DNA of 64,000 bases from assembly GCA_030674185.1 (NCBI GenBank), contig CM060307.1, positions 63,689,153 to 63,753,152 of the forward strand. The letters run 5' to 3'. Source of the stretch: Monoplex corrugatus. Its lineage: Eukaryota > Mollusca > Gastropoda > Littorinimorpha > Ranellidae. Position 1 is the first letter of the stretch, and the number at the start of each line of letters is the position of its first letter. Below are positions 34,125 to 46,884 of the stretch, piece by piece. Below the pieces are notes generated by a model, which ran no database searches, was not told the DNA's origin, and saw only the letters and a program-made list of their open reading frames with translations. The position numbers and the translations under genes are program-made.

Positions 34125-37100
34125 ACACACACGCACAACACAGAGAGAGAGAGAAACGTGATTTCCAAAGCTTCTGTTTAATAAAGATCAGCATAGATTG
34201 AAAACTTCAAATATTTACTTCACTATCATTATCAATGCAAATATTTTTAATTTCTAATCTGTCGTTGTGCAGTTGGCCGGCAGTTGTCACACCAGAACCA
34301 GGAACAGATTGTGGCCATCTGTTCAGAAATCAGGATGATGAAATTAATTTTTACCACGTGGAGTTTTTAGGACAACCTCACAGCCATGGCTGGGTTAGTT
34401 CAAGACATGTCACAGCTTTTACGGCTTCCTCTGTTCGTAAACAACTTGCTACCAGTGAACAGGTACGTCGTGTTTTAATATTGTCGCACGCACAAACAGT
34501 GCTTGATATTGAATATGCCTGCCCACAGGTAGCACTAATTCTTTATGAATTTATGAGACTTTGAATAACAACAATAATAATAATAACAATAATAATAATA
34601 AGGCACCAAATCTTGATTCAAACCAAAGTCTATACTCTCATCAGTCACCAAAGCAGTCACCAACAAATAAACAGGCTGATAAAAAAAAAACGCTTTTTTT
34701 TTTTCCTTTTATTCCATTTTATCATGGATGCGTGTATGCACATTGTTTCGCCCACACTGTGTAGATGGTATGTTGCAGCACTGTCTGCATATTCCGTCTT
34801 CGGTGAATGAGCATGCTGAGTGTTTTCATGTTTCCATAAACCAGCAACTGACATGACTCACAAGATCTTAACATGCATATTTGATATTGTGAATTTTTCT
34901 TCCTTCCTTTCTGTCCCTTAAAACCCTATCCAGGGTCGTGGGGGCTCCACATGGATGAACGTCGCACCGTCTGTCTCCACCTCTGTCTATCATGAGCAAG
35001 GGTCTGGGTCGTGGCAAAGCTTTTTCCTGTCCATTCGTCAATATTGTCCATCCACCTTTTTCTCTGTCTGCCTCTTTTTCTTCCTCACTGAACTGTTCCT
35101 TGGAGTATTGTTTTTGACAGTCCGTTAGTTCTTGTCACGTGACCATACCACCGAAGTTTCCTTTTTCTTACTGTTGTCAGAAGGTTTTCATAGTTTTTGA
35201 TATGCTGTGAAATTGTTCTTCGCACTTCCTCATTGGTAATGTGGTCTTTGTATGAGATGCCAAGCACTCTTCTAAAGCATCTCATTTCTACTGCTAGGAT
35301 CTTCTTTTGCAGTTCTGTGTTAGTGTCCATGACTCGCACGCGTAGAGAAAGATTGACAGGACCAATGCGTGCATGAGCTTCAGTTTGGAAGTGAGGGCGA
35401 TGTTTTTGTCCCTCCAGATGGGCTTCAGCTTGGCTAGTGCTGCTGTTGTCTGTGCTGCTCTTGCAAGAACTTCGGTTTTCGATCCCTGTTCACTGATAAT
35501 GGCTCCGAGATATTTGAACTGAGCCACGGTTTCCAGCTCACTCCCGCTGACTGTAATCTTCTTCTCTATTGGTTTTGTGCTGTTTGTCATCAACTTTGTC
35601 TTTTCGGCACTGATCTCCATGCCATATCTGGATGATGTCTCGTCCAGGTGTTTCACCAGGTTGGCAAGTTCGACTTCATTTCCAGCCAACCCATCGATGT
35701 CGTCGGCAAATCTCAAGTTGGTGATTGTCCTTCCTCCAATACTTGAGATTGGATTGTGAATTTTATATCTGTCAAAATCGAAAAATTGCATCGTATATTG
35801 GTATACTTGGACATTACATTTTTTCTGTTTAACTTAAGTTTTACCACTAATATGGTGTCGCTCTCAGTGTTCCATGAACTCTGTAATGATTTAATTAGAT
35901 TTAAAGAAGAGAATAATTACGGAGGCCTGGACTGATAATGTTATCGCGGGATGGTTAGTTGTGTTGTGGTTGTCTATAACCAGTAGATGAATTGGGGATG
36001 TATATGAAGAATTGTTTCTCTACTTAGAAGTCACACACACAACAAGGAAGGAGAGTGACGAGAAGAAATGCACTAACCACAATAGACATGATTCTCATAA
36101 GCAATCCACACATAGATTAATAACTACGACGTATTTATTTAAGCAGTCAACTTCAGCATAAACGTGATTCACCATTCCTACTGTCCTGGGTCCTATATTC
36201 CTAAAATCCTAAGATGCACTACGAATCATCAGAACTTGCATATCACTAGAATGCTGAACACTTTCTTATGTCCTACTCTATTCCCTCTCTCTTTGCTTCA
36301 TGGAAAATAAAACATATTACCTACTTCTATCCCTACCCTGACAAAAGTATAAAATGAGACGCAGGATTACATACCTTTAAGATAGGTTGGAAGGTCTCTC
36401 ACTGGTGTGGCAATCGAATGGGTCTATTCTATAGTGATTGACTTTCTGGCTTTTATACAGTGCGTTTCTGTTGTTTCTGTCACAAAACCTTCCCATCTGT
36501 CTTTCATTGGACATCGAAATTTTAATAACTAACCTGTCTTTCATTGGACATCGAAATTTGAATAACCAAACAATCTTTGGCACCTGGCGGCCCTGGACTT
36601 TTCGCTTGGACGTTGGTATTTGCTGAAACCTTTTGTGTACTAGATAACCTACCCTCTATAGTTGGATAAGACCAATGTGAGCGTTAGATCCTGCTCGGTG
36701 GAACACGCCGAGTAACCAATTAATTCATGGATGGCGTGATCATTACGCAAACCTTACTTACCCGTCTAACAATACGGTCTGAGGGCCGTCTAACAATATG
36801 GTCTGAGGGGGACCCTGTGATATTATCATCAAACTGGTTTGTCTCTCTTTCAATGTGCAGACACTTAGCAAAGGAAGACCACGGAAAGGACATCATCGGC
36901 GTCACAAACACCGGCGTCACAAACCACTGTGTACAGCACCACAGAAACAAAAGACATGCTACAAAAATGTTTCAGTTCAGCATGGAGTTGATGAGGCCAT
37001 GATAATATTACCTCTGTCTCCCAGCAAGAGGCTGAATAGGTGTACCTATGTACAGAATGGACAAGTTACCCAGAACGGATGTGGTATGTAGTAGCAAAAT

Positions 37101-39865
37101 ATTAAATATTTTTGACTTTTGCTTTCAACAAAACTGTGCAGATGTATGGAATATATTTGCTTCTTGGTGTGAGTTGCTGAATGTTCTAACTTAATTCTCA
37201 TTCCGTTCTCAGGACTGCATGGCCTACATGTTGTGTGGAGCGGGGGGGGGGGGGGTTATTGATTGATGGCGATACATACTTATTATGTTCAAGGGTATCA
37301 TAATTTCAGCGTAATGTAATTTGGGTAGTCTCACTCTTGAAATTCGTCAGTTGTCAGTGGCAATAGTTCCACAGTGATATATCTTGCTGTTCGCTTTACA
37401 CGCTAGCATTGTTTGATTGCTACTTTGTTATACGTTTTTATGGTGAATTTATGTAAATCAATAATGTGACGCCTGTGTCTGATTTAAAATCATGTGCAGT
37501 TTGTTGTTTGGTATGCTCTATCTGATTAGACGTTTTCTAAAAGAAACAAATACGCAGGGTCCAGACAAAGATCAGTATCAGCAAACGTTTCAGAAACGCA
37601 ACAGACAGATATGAGTAAAATCCCGACACCAACTGATGGCAAGTCAGATGTTCCACTGCTGCGATTCACATCCTTTCACAGTGCTCTTGAAAACAGAACC
37701 AAAGAGGAGAGACTCATGTTGGATGTAGAGGTTTGTATTGTTGTAATGTTTGAATCTGTGACTGCAATATCATAGCACATGAATTGTCGTGTTTATGTAT
37801 TTGAAAAACATTTGCAAATAATGTTCAATATTGTTTTAAAACTGTGAGAATGTGAGAAAGAGTGATTTGGGTTAATGAGAAACGAGGCTGTGTCCCTGAA
37901 GTCAAACTGTAGACATAGTCTTATATTTGTGTTTATCACTGGCGATCTGTAGATAAATAATTACCGACTAATTTCATAGAACCAGCTTTGCGTGGGATAG
38001 CAAATGCACTGCTTTGCATATTTAATGTGGTTTGTTTCGGAGAGGTTGTGGATTGGGACTGGAAATATAGGAGGTAAATTAATAAGAAATCACAGATACG
38101 GCAAGGTTTAGTTTTCAGGAGTGGATAAAGGAAAGAGAGGGATTTCAGTAGTTTAACATATGAAAGATAATGGTAGGTTGATTTTCTTTCTGAGTATAAG
38201 CGAGAGAGAAAAAGAGAGATAATAACACCTGAAAAACCTGCAGTTGTCGTGTGTATGATCATTAAGACCAGTGACATATATAGACATCTGGTTTTCCCTG
38301 TCTCGTATCCTATCATGCAGTTTTTCATGTCACATCTTGTCTTTGTCATTAATTAACTATTCAGTCACCGCCACCCACTCCTATTTTCCAGATGTACAAG
38401 CGAAATGAGCGTGCCTTTGAACATGATGTTACACGGTTCATGATCAGGAACGGGCTGAAAATGTCCAAGGGACCTTTCTGGCAAAACCAAAGAATCAGCC
38501 TCTTCCAGATTTTTATGGCTGTACATGAACGCGGAGGATATGAAGAGGTCGTTTTGTTTAACAATCGGTTTCTGTTAATGAGAGCGATTAATTCAAATCG
38601 AATTTCATCAGTTATGTGAAGAAGAGAATGAGAGAAAAGTATCCTTGGTGTGCATGTGGGTGTGGCGTTGCTGAGCATATTTACATTACATGCATACTCA
38701 TTTGTACATTGTGAGAAAGAATATGTCCACGAAGAGTCTGGGAACTTTCTTATACAAATCAATTTTTGAGTGCAGTTATACCGTGGGCCTGCACCGGTTT
38801 TGGTTTAAATTTTACTTTTCTGACGACAGTGTTTCTATGCTTGAAATATTTCCATATTTCCAGGGATCTGTGCTTGGACCGGTTTTGTTCATCTTGTACA
38901 CCCAACCGCTTTTTGATGTGATCAGAAAACATTCGGTCAATCATCACGCTTTTGCTGATGATAATCAGCTTTACAAAGAAACGCATCCTCGTGACATCGA
39001 TTCTTGTACTGATTCTATCCAAAACTGTACTGAAGATGTAAAGATATGGATGAATGAAAACAAACTGCAGTTAAACGACAGTAAAACAGAAGCTATTATC
39101 ATTTCTTCTGGCAGACAATCTGTAAACAGCACTTTACCTTCTTCTCTTCGCATTGGACAATCTGATGTCAATTTCATTTCCTCAGTGAAAAATCTAGGTG
39201 TCACTCTTGATTGCAATCTTTCCATGAAGCAGCATGTAAATAATATTTGCAAAGCCGCATATCTCCAACTCCGGAAAATCAGTTCCATTCGGCATCTTCT
39301 CACTACTCAGGCAGCACAAACCCTGGTTTGTTCTTTGGTACTGTCAAGACTTGATTACTGTAATTCCCTCCTTGTTGGCTGTCCACACTACTTGATCCAA
39401 AAACTACAGAAAGTCCAAAATGCGGCAGCTAGACTGGTCTGTAGGGCTAAAAGGAGAGATCATATTACACCACTTCTGCAGTCTCTTCACTGGTTACCAG
39501 TATCTGCACGGATACAATACAAAATAGCTACTCTGACTTTCTCGTCTCTTACAGGCACAGCTCCCCCTTATGTTTCAGAAATGATTTCAACATACCTGCC
39601 ATCACGACAGCTCCGATCAAGTTCTGACACCCGTTTGCTAATTGTACCTCGTGTAAAAACTCAGTCGTTTGGTGAACGCTCTTTCTCTTTCTCAGCTCCT
39701 CTCTTTTGGAACAGTCTCCCATATGACCTTCGCCATGCTCCTTCTCTCACATCTTTCAAAACCGGTCTCAAGACCTACCTGTTCAAAAATGCTTTTGAGA
39801 CAACACTCCATATTCACTCTTGATTCTATCATTCCTCCTTATCCCATTGTTGAAGAGGGTGTATG

Positions 39866-39912
<47 letters not shown>

Positions 39913-41828
39913 TGGGTGTGGGTGTTTTGTTGTTATGCATAGTTCTGTTTTCCTTTCCATATTTGTGTGTAGTGATGTGGTATGAGATGTGTTATTATGT
40001 TATTATGTGGTATTATGTGGTATGATGTGTTTTGTAGTATGAAGTGTGACATATCTGTCCATATGTCTTATGTTATATGTGTACACTATTTGTGGCTGTT
40101 CTGTGCGTCTATTATGTGAAGCGCCTTGTGCTCCCTCCTTGTGAGGGAGGAAGGCGCTCAACAAATGTCCAATATTATTATTATTATTATTAACACTGCA
40201 AATGTCACGTGATGGAGATGTAAATCCAAAATAATCATGGCATATGCCAAAAGCCTGTGCATAAGCTGTACGCGCTGGCAAGTCTTGAGATTCTGCAGCA
40301 GGAGTAGGTACAAGACATACAATATCTAAAGTTTAATGGGTTAATGTTATTTTAACGTCTCAGAGGTCAGAGTGTTTCAAGAAATATTTCATCTCCCTGC
40401 CTGTCCTTCATCTATTAATCGGTGGTATGTATGCACGGACAAAATACTTTTGATTGGGAAAGAAATATTTTATGAACTGATATATCGATTTCATCTTGTT
40501 TGATGTGATTACATGTAAAGTTTCTTCTTTTTTAGCGTAAATATATTTTGTAAGTTGGCAGTTGCCTGTAACTGTCTAGGATTATCCGTTAGGGTACACT
40601 GAAGAGGCTGTCGCTAAGGTCATCAGAAGAAGAAACAGATGACAAAGAACTAAGACTTGTCCAACCACAGAATGCCAGGACTGTTTGCTGCTGCAGCCTA
40701 AAGACGTCAAGATAGAGGATCTAGAGGGATGCTGAGATGCCTATAAACTGATGGAAGAAGTTTGTGACTTACCCACTCTGTACATAATGTGGTTTGATTT
40801 GTTATTCAAGACTTAGCGCCTGTAAATATCATTAATATGAAATCCGATGCAGGCAACGCACACAAAAAGATGGTCCGCTGTTTACAGAGAGGTGACAGAG
40901 ACACCTTGCCATACAGACGTCAAGAATTCACGTGGTGCTAAACTGTTCTACTACAGGTTTGTAGTAATACTCACTGGTGGATAATTAAAACGATCTCTGA
41001 CAGCGAGATACAAAGAGAAAATGGACAGGAGGGGGAGGGAAAAGGAACAGTGGAAGTTTGATTAGGACAAGAAGAATTAACTTTTGGCTGATGTCATCTG
41101 TGGAAATTTTTTTTTTTTCTATAATGGTAAATGAAAAATGGATCGTGCTTTTGTTTTATTTTTTCTCATTCATTTCGCACGCATACGTCAACACCCCCGT
41201 GGACACACAGCACAAATGAATGTGCGCGCACACACACACACACACACACATACACACACATACAGCACGCACACACCCCACACTCATACATACACACGCA
41301 CACACACACACGCACACACACACTCATACATACACACGCACACACACATTCACGCACGCACACGCACACACACACACACACACAAAGAGCATGAGTATGC
41401 AATTTTCATTTTTATTCTTGTTGAATTTCAGGAACCTCTATCCATACGAGCTGTACATCCACAGAAAAGATTTCCAAGAAGTGGTGGCAGAAGCTAAACA
41501 ACAATACATGACATCAGAAACGAACACTGCAAGTAAAATCCATGCACAAAGCCAACAGAAGTCAAAAAGAAAACGACTTTCATCTCAAAAGAAAATGAGA
41601 TGCGACACTCCACCACTGTTGGTAAGTATTTTATACTGTTTTTCGCAGTTCGGCTTTGATTCATTGTCATACATGCTTTGACTCCACTATGACGGAAAGT
41701 ATTCGGGACAGCCATATAATTATGATTACTAATTATCTGGATAAATCATAAAAAAGAATAAAGTGCACGCAGACAGACGGACAAACACACGCGCGAGAGG
41801 GCGTGTGCTCACAAACTCACACACAGCA

Positions 41829-41902
<74 letters not shown>

Positions 41903-44900
41903 CCTTATATAGGCCTACATGATGGGCTTTCCTGTCCATCTGACGGATGAGTAAGCTTGGGCAGAGTAGCTCTTTATCGCCAGATATGAGTCTTCATGTG
42001 GAATACGAGACCGATCCTGGAGGCACACGTTTTTCCACGGCCGCTGGCATGGGAAGGGATCCCTCTTCTGTTGACTAGCAGCTGTTGTGGGCTGTTCAAA
42101 TGTAATTGTGTCCTGCTTGCACTGCTCTCAGCCAGCTTTCTGTGTCACGAGTAATGTTTTTCTAGTTGCCGATGTTGATGCCACAGCTCATGAGGCTGGC
42201 TTTTAGAGTATTCTTGTATCGCTTTATTGGTATTTGTTGCTATGCGGTATCCTTGTTTCAGCTTTCCACACAGAAACATCTTTGGGATGCTAATGTTCTC
42301 CATATGCACAACGTGTCCTGTCCAATGAAGTTGGCATTTGAAAGGAGAAACTCTATATGTGGCAAGCCACGCTTCTTCGGAAATTGAAGGTTGGACACTC
42401 GATCTTGTCTCATGATGTCTCAGACACGATGCAAACATCTTTACTGGAACCGTTCCAGCTGTTGAATGTGCCATTAGCAGTACACAGACGGGCACTCAAA
42501 ACTACTGCTCTGTACACGGCAGTCTTTGTGGTGAGTCTGGTCCATGGTCTTGCCACAAACTTTTGGTCAACCTTCCAAAGGCAGAGCTAACCTTGGAGAT
42601 GCACAGCATCACCACAGCATCAAGAGATCCGTTAGTGTTCACTGTATTGCCCAAATAGCAGAATTTGTCAGCTGACTTGATCTCCTGGTTGTTCGTGACA
42701 GTTGGTGTGAAGCGCCAGAAGTCTGAGATAATCATGGCTGAAACATGGCCTCTGTCTTGCTGAAGCTAACTGTAAGACGAATCATTTGCAGATCACAGCA
42801 AATTGGTCAATGTTGGGCTGGATGTCCTCGTGCGAGTGTGTACCCAAAAAAGAAATTCCTGCAGGACAGTTTGAGCTCTTTGGTTTTTGTTGAAGAGTCT
42901 CCACAGGCTGAAGAGTTATGTTTCTGAGTGGAATTGAATGTACACACCCCTGTCAAAGTTTCTGAATGTATCAATCAGCATTGTCGCAAAGCGGATGGAG
43001 AAGACTATGGGTGCTAGAACGCATCCCTGTTTCACTCAGTTCTGCGCTGGGAAGGGTTTGGATGCCTCCCTGTTCTCTTGCACCCTGGCCAGCATGACAT
43101 TGTGAAAGGAAGCAGCCAGCGAGACGAGCTTATGAGGGTAACCAAACTTTCGTAGTATCTCCCACATGCCTACCCAGTTAATGGCGTCAAATGCTTTGGT
43201 CAGATCTCTAAACACCACGTGGAACTCCTAGTTTTGTTCGCAACACTTGTCTTGCAACTGGCGTGTGGCAAACATCATGTGTGCTCCTTCCACTATGAAA
43301 GCCGCACTGAGACTCAGGAATGATGGGCTTGGATGCATGGGCCATGACTCTTGTTAAGGATGATTCTGGCTATAACCTTTCCCGCATTGTACAGGGCAGA
43401 TATCCCACAATGATTATCACATAAGGTACTATCGCCCTTGGAGCTGGTAATACTAAGCAGGCCTGCAAGAATCGTGCGCAGTGGAAATATGCGAGCAACT
43501 GTGGTTCAAGGGTTGTAGAACCAATCTACAAAAAGAAAACACGATTCAAATCGTGGTTAGCACCAGGTGTGTCTGTGACAGATACTTTGATGGTTTGAAA
43601 TCATAGTTGTCCCTCTTCAGGTAGAGTGCTCTGTCAGGGCAAACAAGCTCCATCTACCCAGGTTTAATCTTAATCCTTTCTGTAGATTCAATTTCAGTTT
43701 CAGTTTCTCAAGATGACGTCTCTGCGTTCAGAACGAATTCCAGATGCACTAACGTCACAGGTGCCATGCGTATGGTGCTCATGGCACAAACCTAAAGCCT
43801 GCACATAAACCCATGAGCTGGCCAGGTCCTGAGGCCCTACCTAGACTATGTTTTACCTAGTCTATATTTTAGACTGGTATTTTATCAGCCTTCCACTGAA
43901 ATACTCTTAATTACATGTAAATGACATGTGTACATGTATGTGTATATCTTACCTTGGGAAACTGATAAACAGCATTTGTCTTAAAAAGTGAGAAGTTTAG
44001 AACGCCCAGGTCCGATTCACGACTGGTCCTATAAAAAAGAAAAACACACATTCATACACACTGACAAAGGATTGTGATTTATCTGTTTAATGCCTACAAT
44101 TGTGGTTATGATCTTTAAGACATCAAGATTTTAAGTTGCTGGAGTGGAAGCATGTCCGTTCAGATGATGGTCTGATTATGCACTGCACCGCATCTGCCGA
44201 TGGTAAATAAATAATCGTTGTAGTAAAAAGTAAGGTTAGAATAATGAAGTTGCATGTCAGTCAAGATCGTGCATGCATGAGCACTATATAATTAAAACAC
44301 CTGTTCACGAAGTCCTTAACTTTTTTTTTTTTCAATATCATTAAGACAGAATTTGCCAAATTTGTACGAGCTCATATGTGATGCACGATGAGGTCTCTAT
44401 TGTGAAAAGACCATGATGATCAGAGATTTGCAAACTTACCCTGGATTCTGTGGCGTGTATGGCGTATATAGACCTGTATATGTGCTCACAAGCATGTTTG
44501 TGTTCGTGCATGTATATGATGTCACTACTGAAATGACCTGTAACGTGCATGTATGTAATCACAGATAACAGAAAGGAAACGGAAGACGAAATTGCATCTG
44601 ACAGCTTGAGGGAAATGTTGCAAGTTCTGGAAGACAACAGCAGGCTGGGTATTCCGTCCTTTTTGTCTGTGTGATCAAATATAGGCCTACTATCTATAGA
44701 AAAACACGTGAAAGACTATTTGACCAGTAAACATGTATAAACAAATTTGAATGTTCATTACAGTATAGGACAGATTCCCTGCATACAAAAAACAAACCAC
44801 AAAACAGTAAACCACACACACACATACATACACGTTGTGACTGTTGTGTGCTTATCCTGTGTGCATGCATCTAAGCACGTGTATACACGTGTGTATGTGT

Positions 44901-45550
44901 GTTTGCGTGAGTGTGTGTGTGTTCTAAGAATTTATAGTCTGAATAACTCGTGATATTATATCATGCATTTGGGGTATTATCTTGTACAATGTTATGAAGA
45001 CATTACAACGTTCATACTATTTTTGTACTTTATATAGATCTGGAAGGCAATCAATTGGAGAATGAAATTGACATCACATTTTATGATGACTCCACTCCTT
45101 CTCAAGGAAAATTGCTGCCTCTGACAGATTTTGAACCACAAGGTAAGGAAAGGAATCACCTCCTTTTAAAGTAGGCCTACTAGGGGAAAAGAGATCCAGT
45201 CTTGGCTCTTTCGCACAGTCTCTTTCTAAGTCCATCTCTTTGTCAGAAAGTCAGATCCATGTGCATTCTGGCCTGCGCACATTAAAGATCCCACGGTAGT
45301 TGAAAATCACGAAGAGCGGAGAATTCGCCTGGCTGTCCTGGCAAAAACACTTTTGAAGAGATAGGTTTATTTCCTAGGTCCCTCCCCTTGAAGCCCAATT
45401 AGCCTTCTGCCTTTTTGAATTTGGTAAAAAACAACAATGAATTAAAAAAAAACAGAGAAAGCAATAAAGAGAATATTTGTGTGTGACAGAGAAGATGACA
45501 ACTTGGGTCAAGGATCATTCGTCAGGCATGAGTGTATCCTAGCTCGGTAC

Positions 45551-45607
<57 letters not shown>

Positions 45608-46828
45608 CGCTCGTTCATTTGTGTGTTTTTTCTTTTTTCTTCTTCTAAATTTTAATCATAGATTGGACCTATGTAATGGTGCCAAATATACAAATTGAGA
45701 CGTTTGAAAACACATGCTTAAATCCAGTTTCAAAAAGAAAAACTCACAAACAACAAACACATTGTAATGGAATAAGCTAATCATGGTGAGGATGCTGAAG
45801 ATCTGCTTGTAAAAAATATGTGTGCATACACATGCCTGTGTTCTTATATACATACACACACACAACCTATGAACCGTTCTTGCATTGTGCTATTCTCCAT
45901 ACTCCTTTAATTTAACTGCGTATTACAAATAATGACATTTTAGTGGATCTCAGATAAACTCTTATGCGATCTGATCGCATTCCGCTGTTGTTGCACACCT
46001 TTAGTGTAGGTGCATGCCGGCCATTGACATGATTTACAGTACAGTAAACCTCGGATAGAACGAGATCGTCGGGACTGATGGTTATTCTCGTTGGATCCGA
46101 GGTGTCGTTGAATGCGAGGGGAGCATGTGATAAAAGGATGCAACTCATAATACTCATATTGGTTATTTCAATGTCAGTGCCGCGTTCAAGCACCCAACGC
46201 GTAACGACGCTAAGCGAGGCCGCCTTCGAAAACGGTTGTTCTGATTGGTCGTTGGACGAAGTGCACGCGAGCGCTTTCCTTGCGAACGCAGGCCTGGTCT
46301 TGCTGTCCTTCACTCTCCGCCTTGGCTTATAACCCCCCCCCCCCCCCCCCCTCTCCCTTCCTCTGCGCCGCCTCGCAAACTAGCGGGCCCCTGTTGTTCT
46401 CATCACGCCAGGCAGTGATGCAAACCGAATAAAGAAAGGGGGAAAAAAAGTGATTCAACTGGTTCATTCAACCAGCCATGGTTGTGCTCGTTAGAGCCGA
46501 GGCTGACTATTTTGGTGCTCGTTCGATCCGATTTATTTTACTAACAGTTTATAAGGAATAAAACGGGGATTAAAATGTACCTCGTTGGATGCGAGGTCTC
46601 GTTTAATCCGAGCTCGTTGAATTCGAGGTTCACTGTATCTTTAATGTGCATTTCTGTTATTTTGAGTACGCAGACACATGAAGGGTGCCTGCACGAATGT
46701 TAACCTGAAAGAACAGAAGAATCTACACCTTTCACACACTTGTGGGGGTGTTCAGGCAGATTAAGTCAGGACCCTCCAACTGGAAATTCGATATTTACCC
46801 ACCTGATTACCACACCCGTCAGTATGTA

Positions 46829-46884
<56 letters not shown>

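Larger units (their letters stand above)
38860..40196 (+). mobile_element. CR1/L2-type non-LTR retrotransposon, 5'-truncated, in intron 6
   Basis: An open frame to the stop at 39823 encodes [20 protein letters not shown], the motif [43 protein letters not shown] and [16 protein letters not shown], then a conserved end [16 protein letters not shown]. This is the second half of a CR1/L2-like reverse transcriptase with its C-terminal domain. The open frame starts upstream in host sequence at 38690, but homology begins near 38866. The 3' UTR holds a GT microsatellite and ends in a GC-rich hairpin (40120-40158) and an (ATT)n tail (40170-40192), as in L2/CR1 elements. The C-terminal frame has no internal stop, so the copy is fairly young. 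Confidence 0.85.

Noticed and set aside
38690..38860. First 55 or so codons of the open frame leading into the L2-type element as part of a protein
   Set aside because: The segment is host intron sequence that happens to be open. Homology to the retroelement begins near 38866.
43670..43780. Candidate exon after tttctgtag with an in-frame CAG|gtgcca donor
   Set aside because: The sequence is a dispersed TTTCAG-type repeat; the exon at 44136-44202 fits the phase better.
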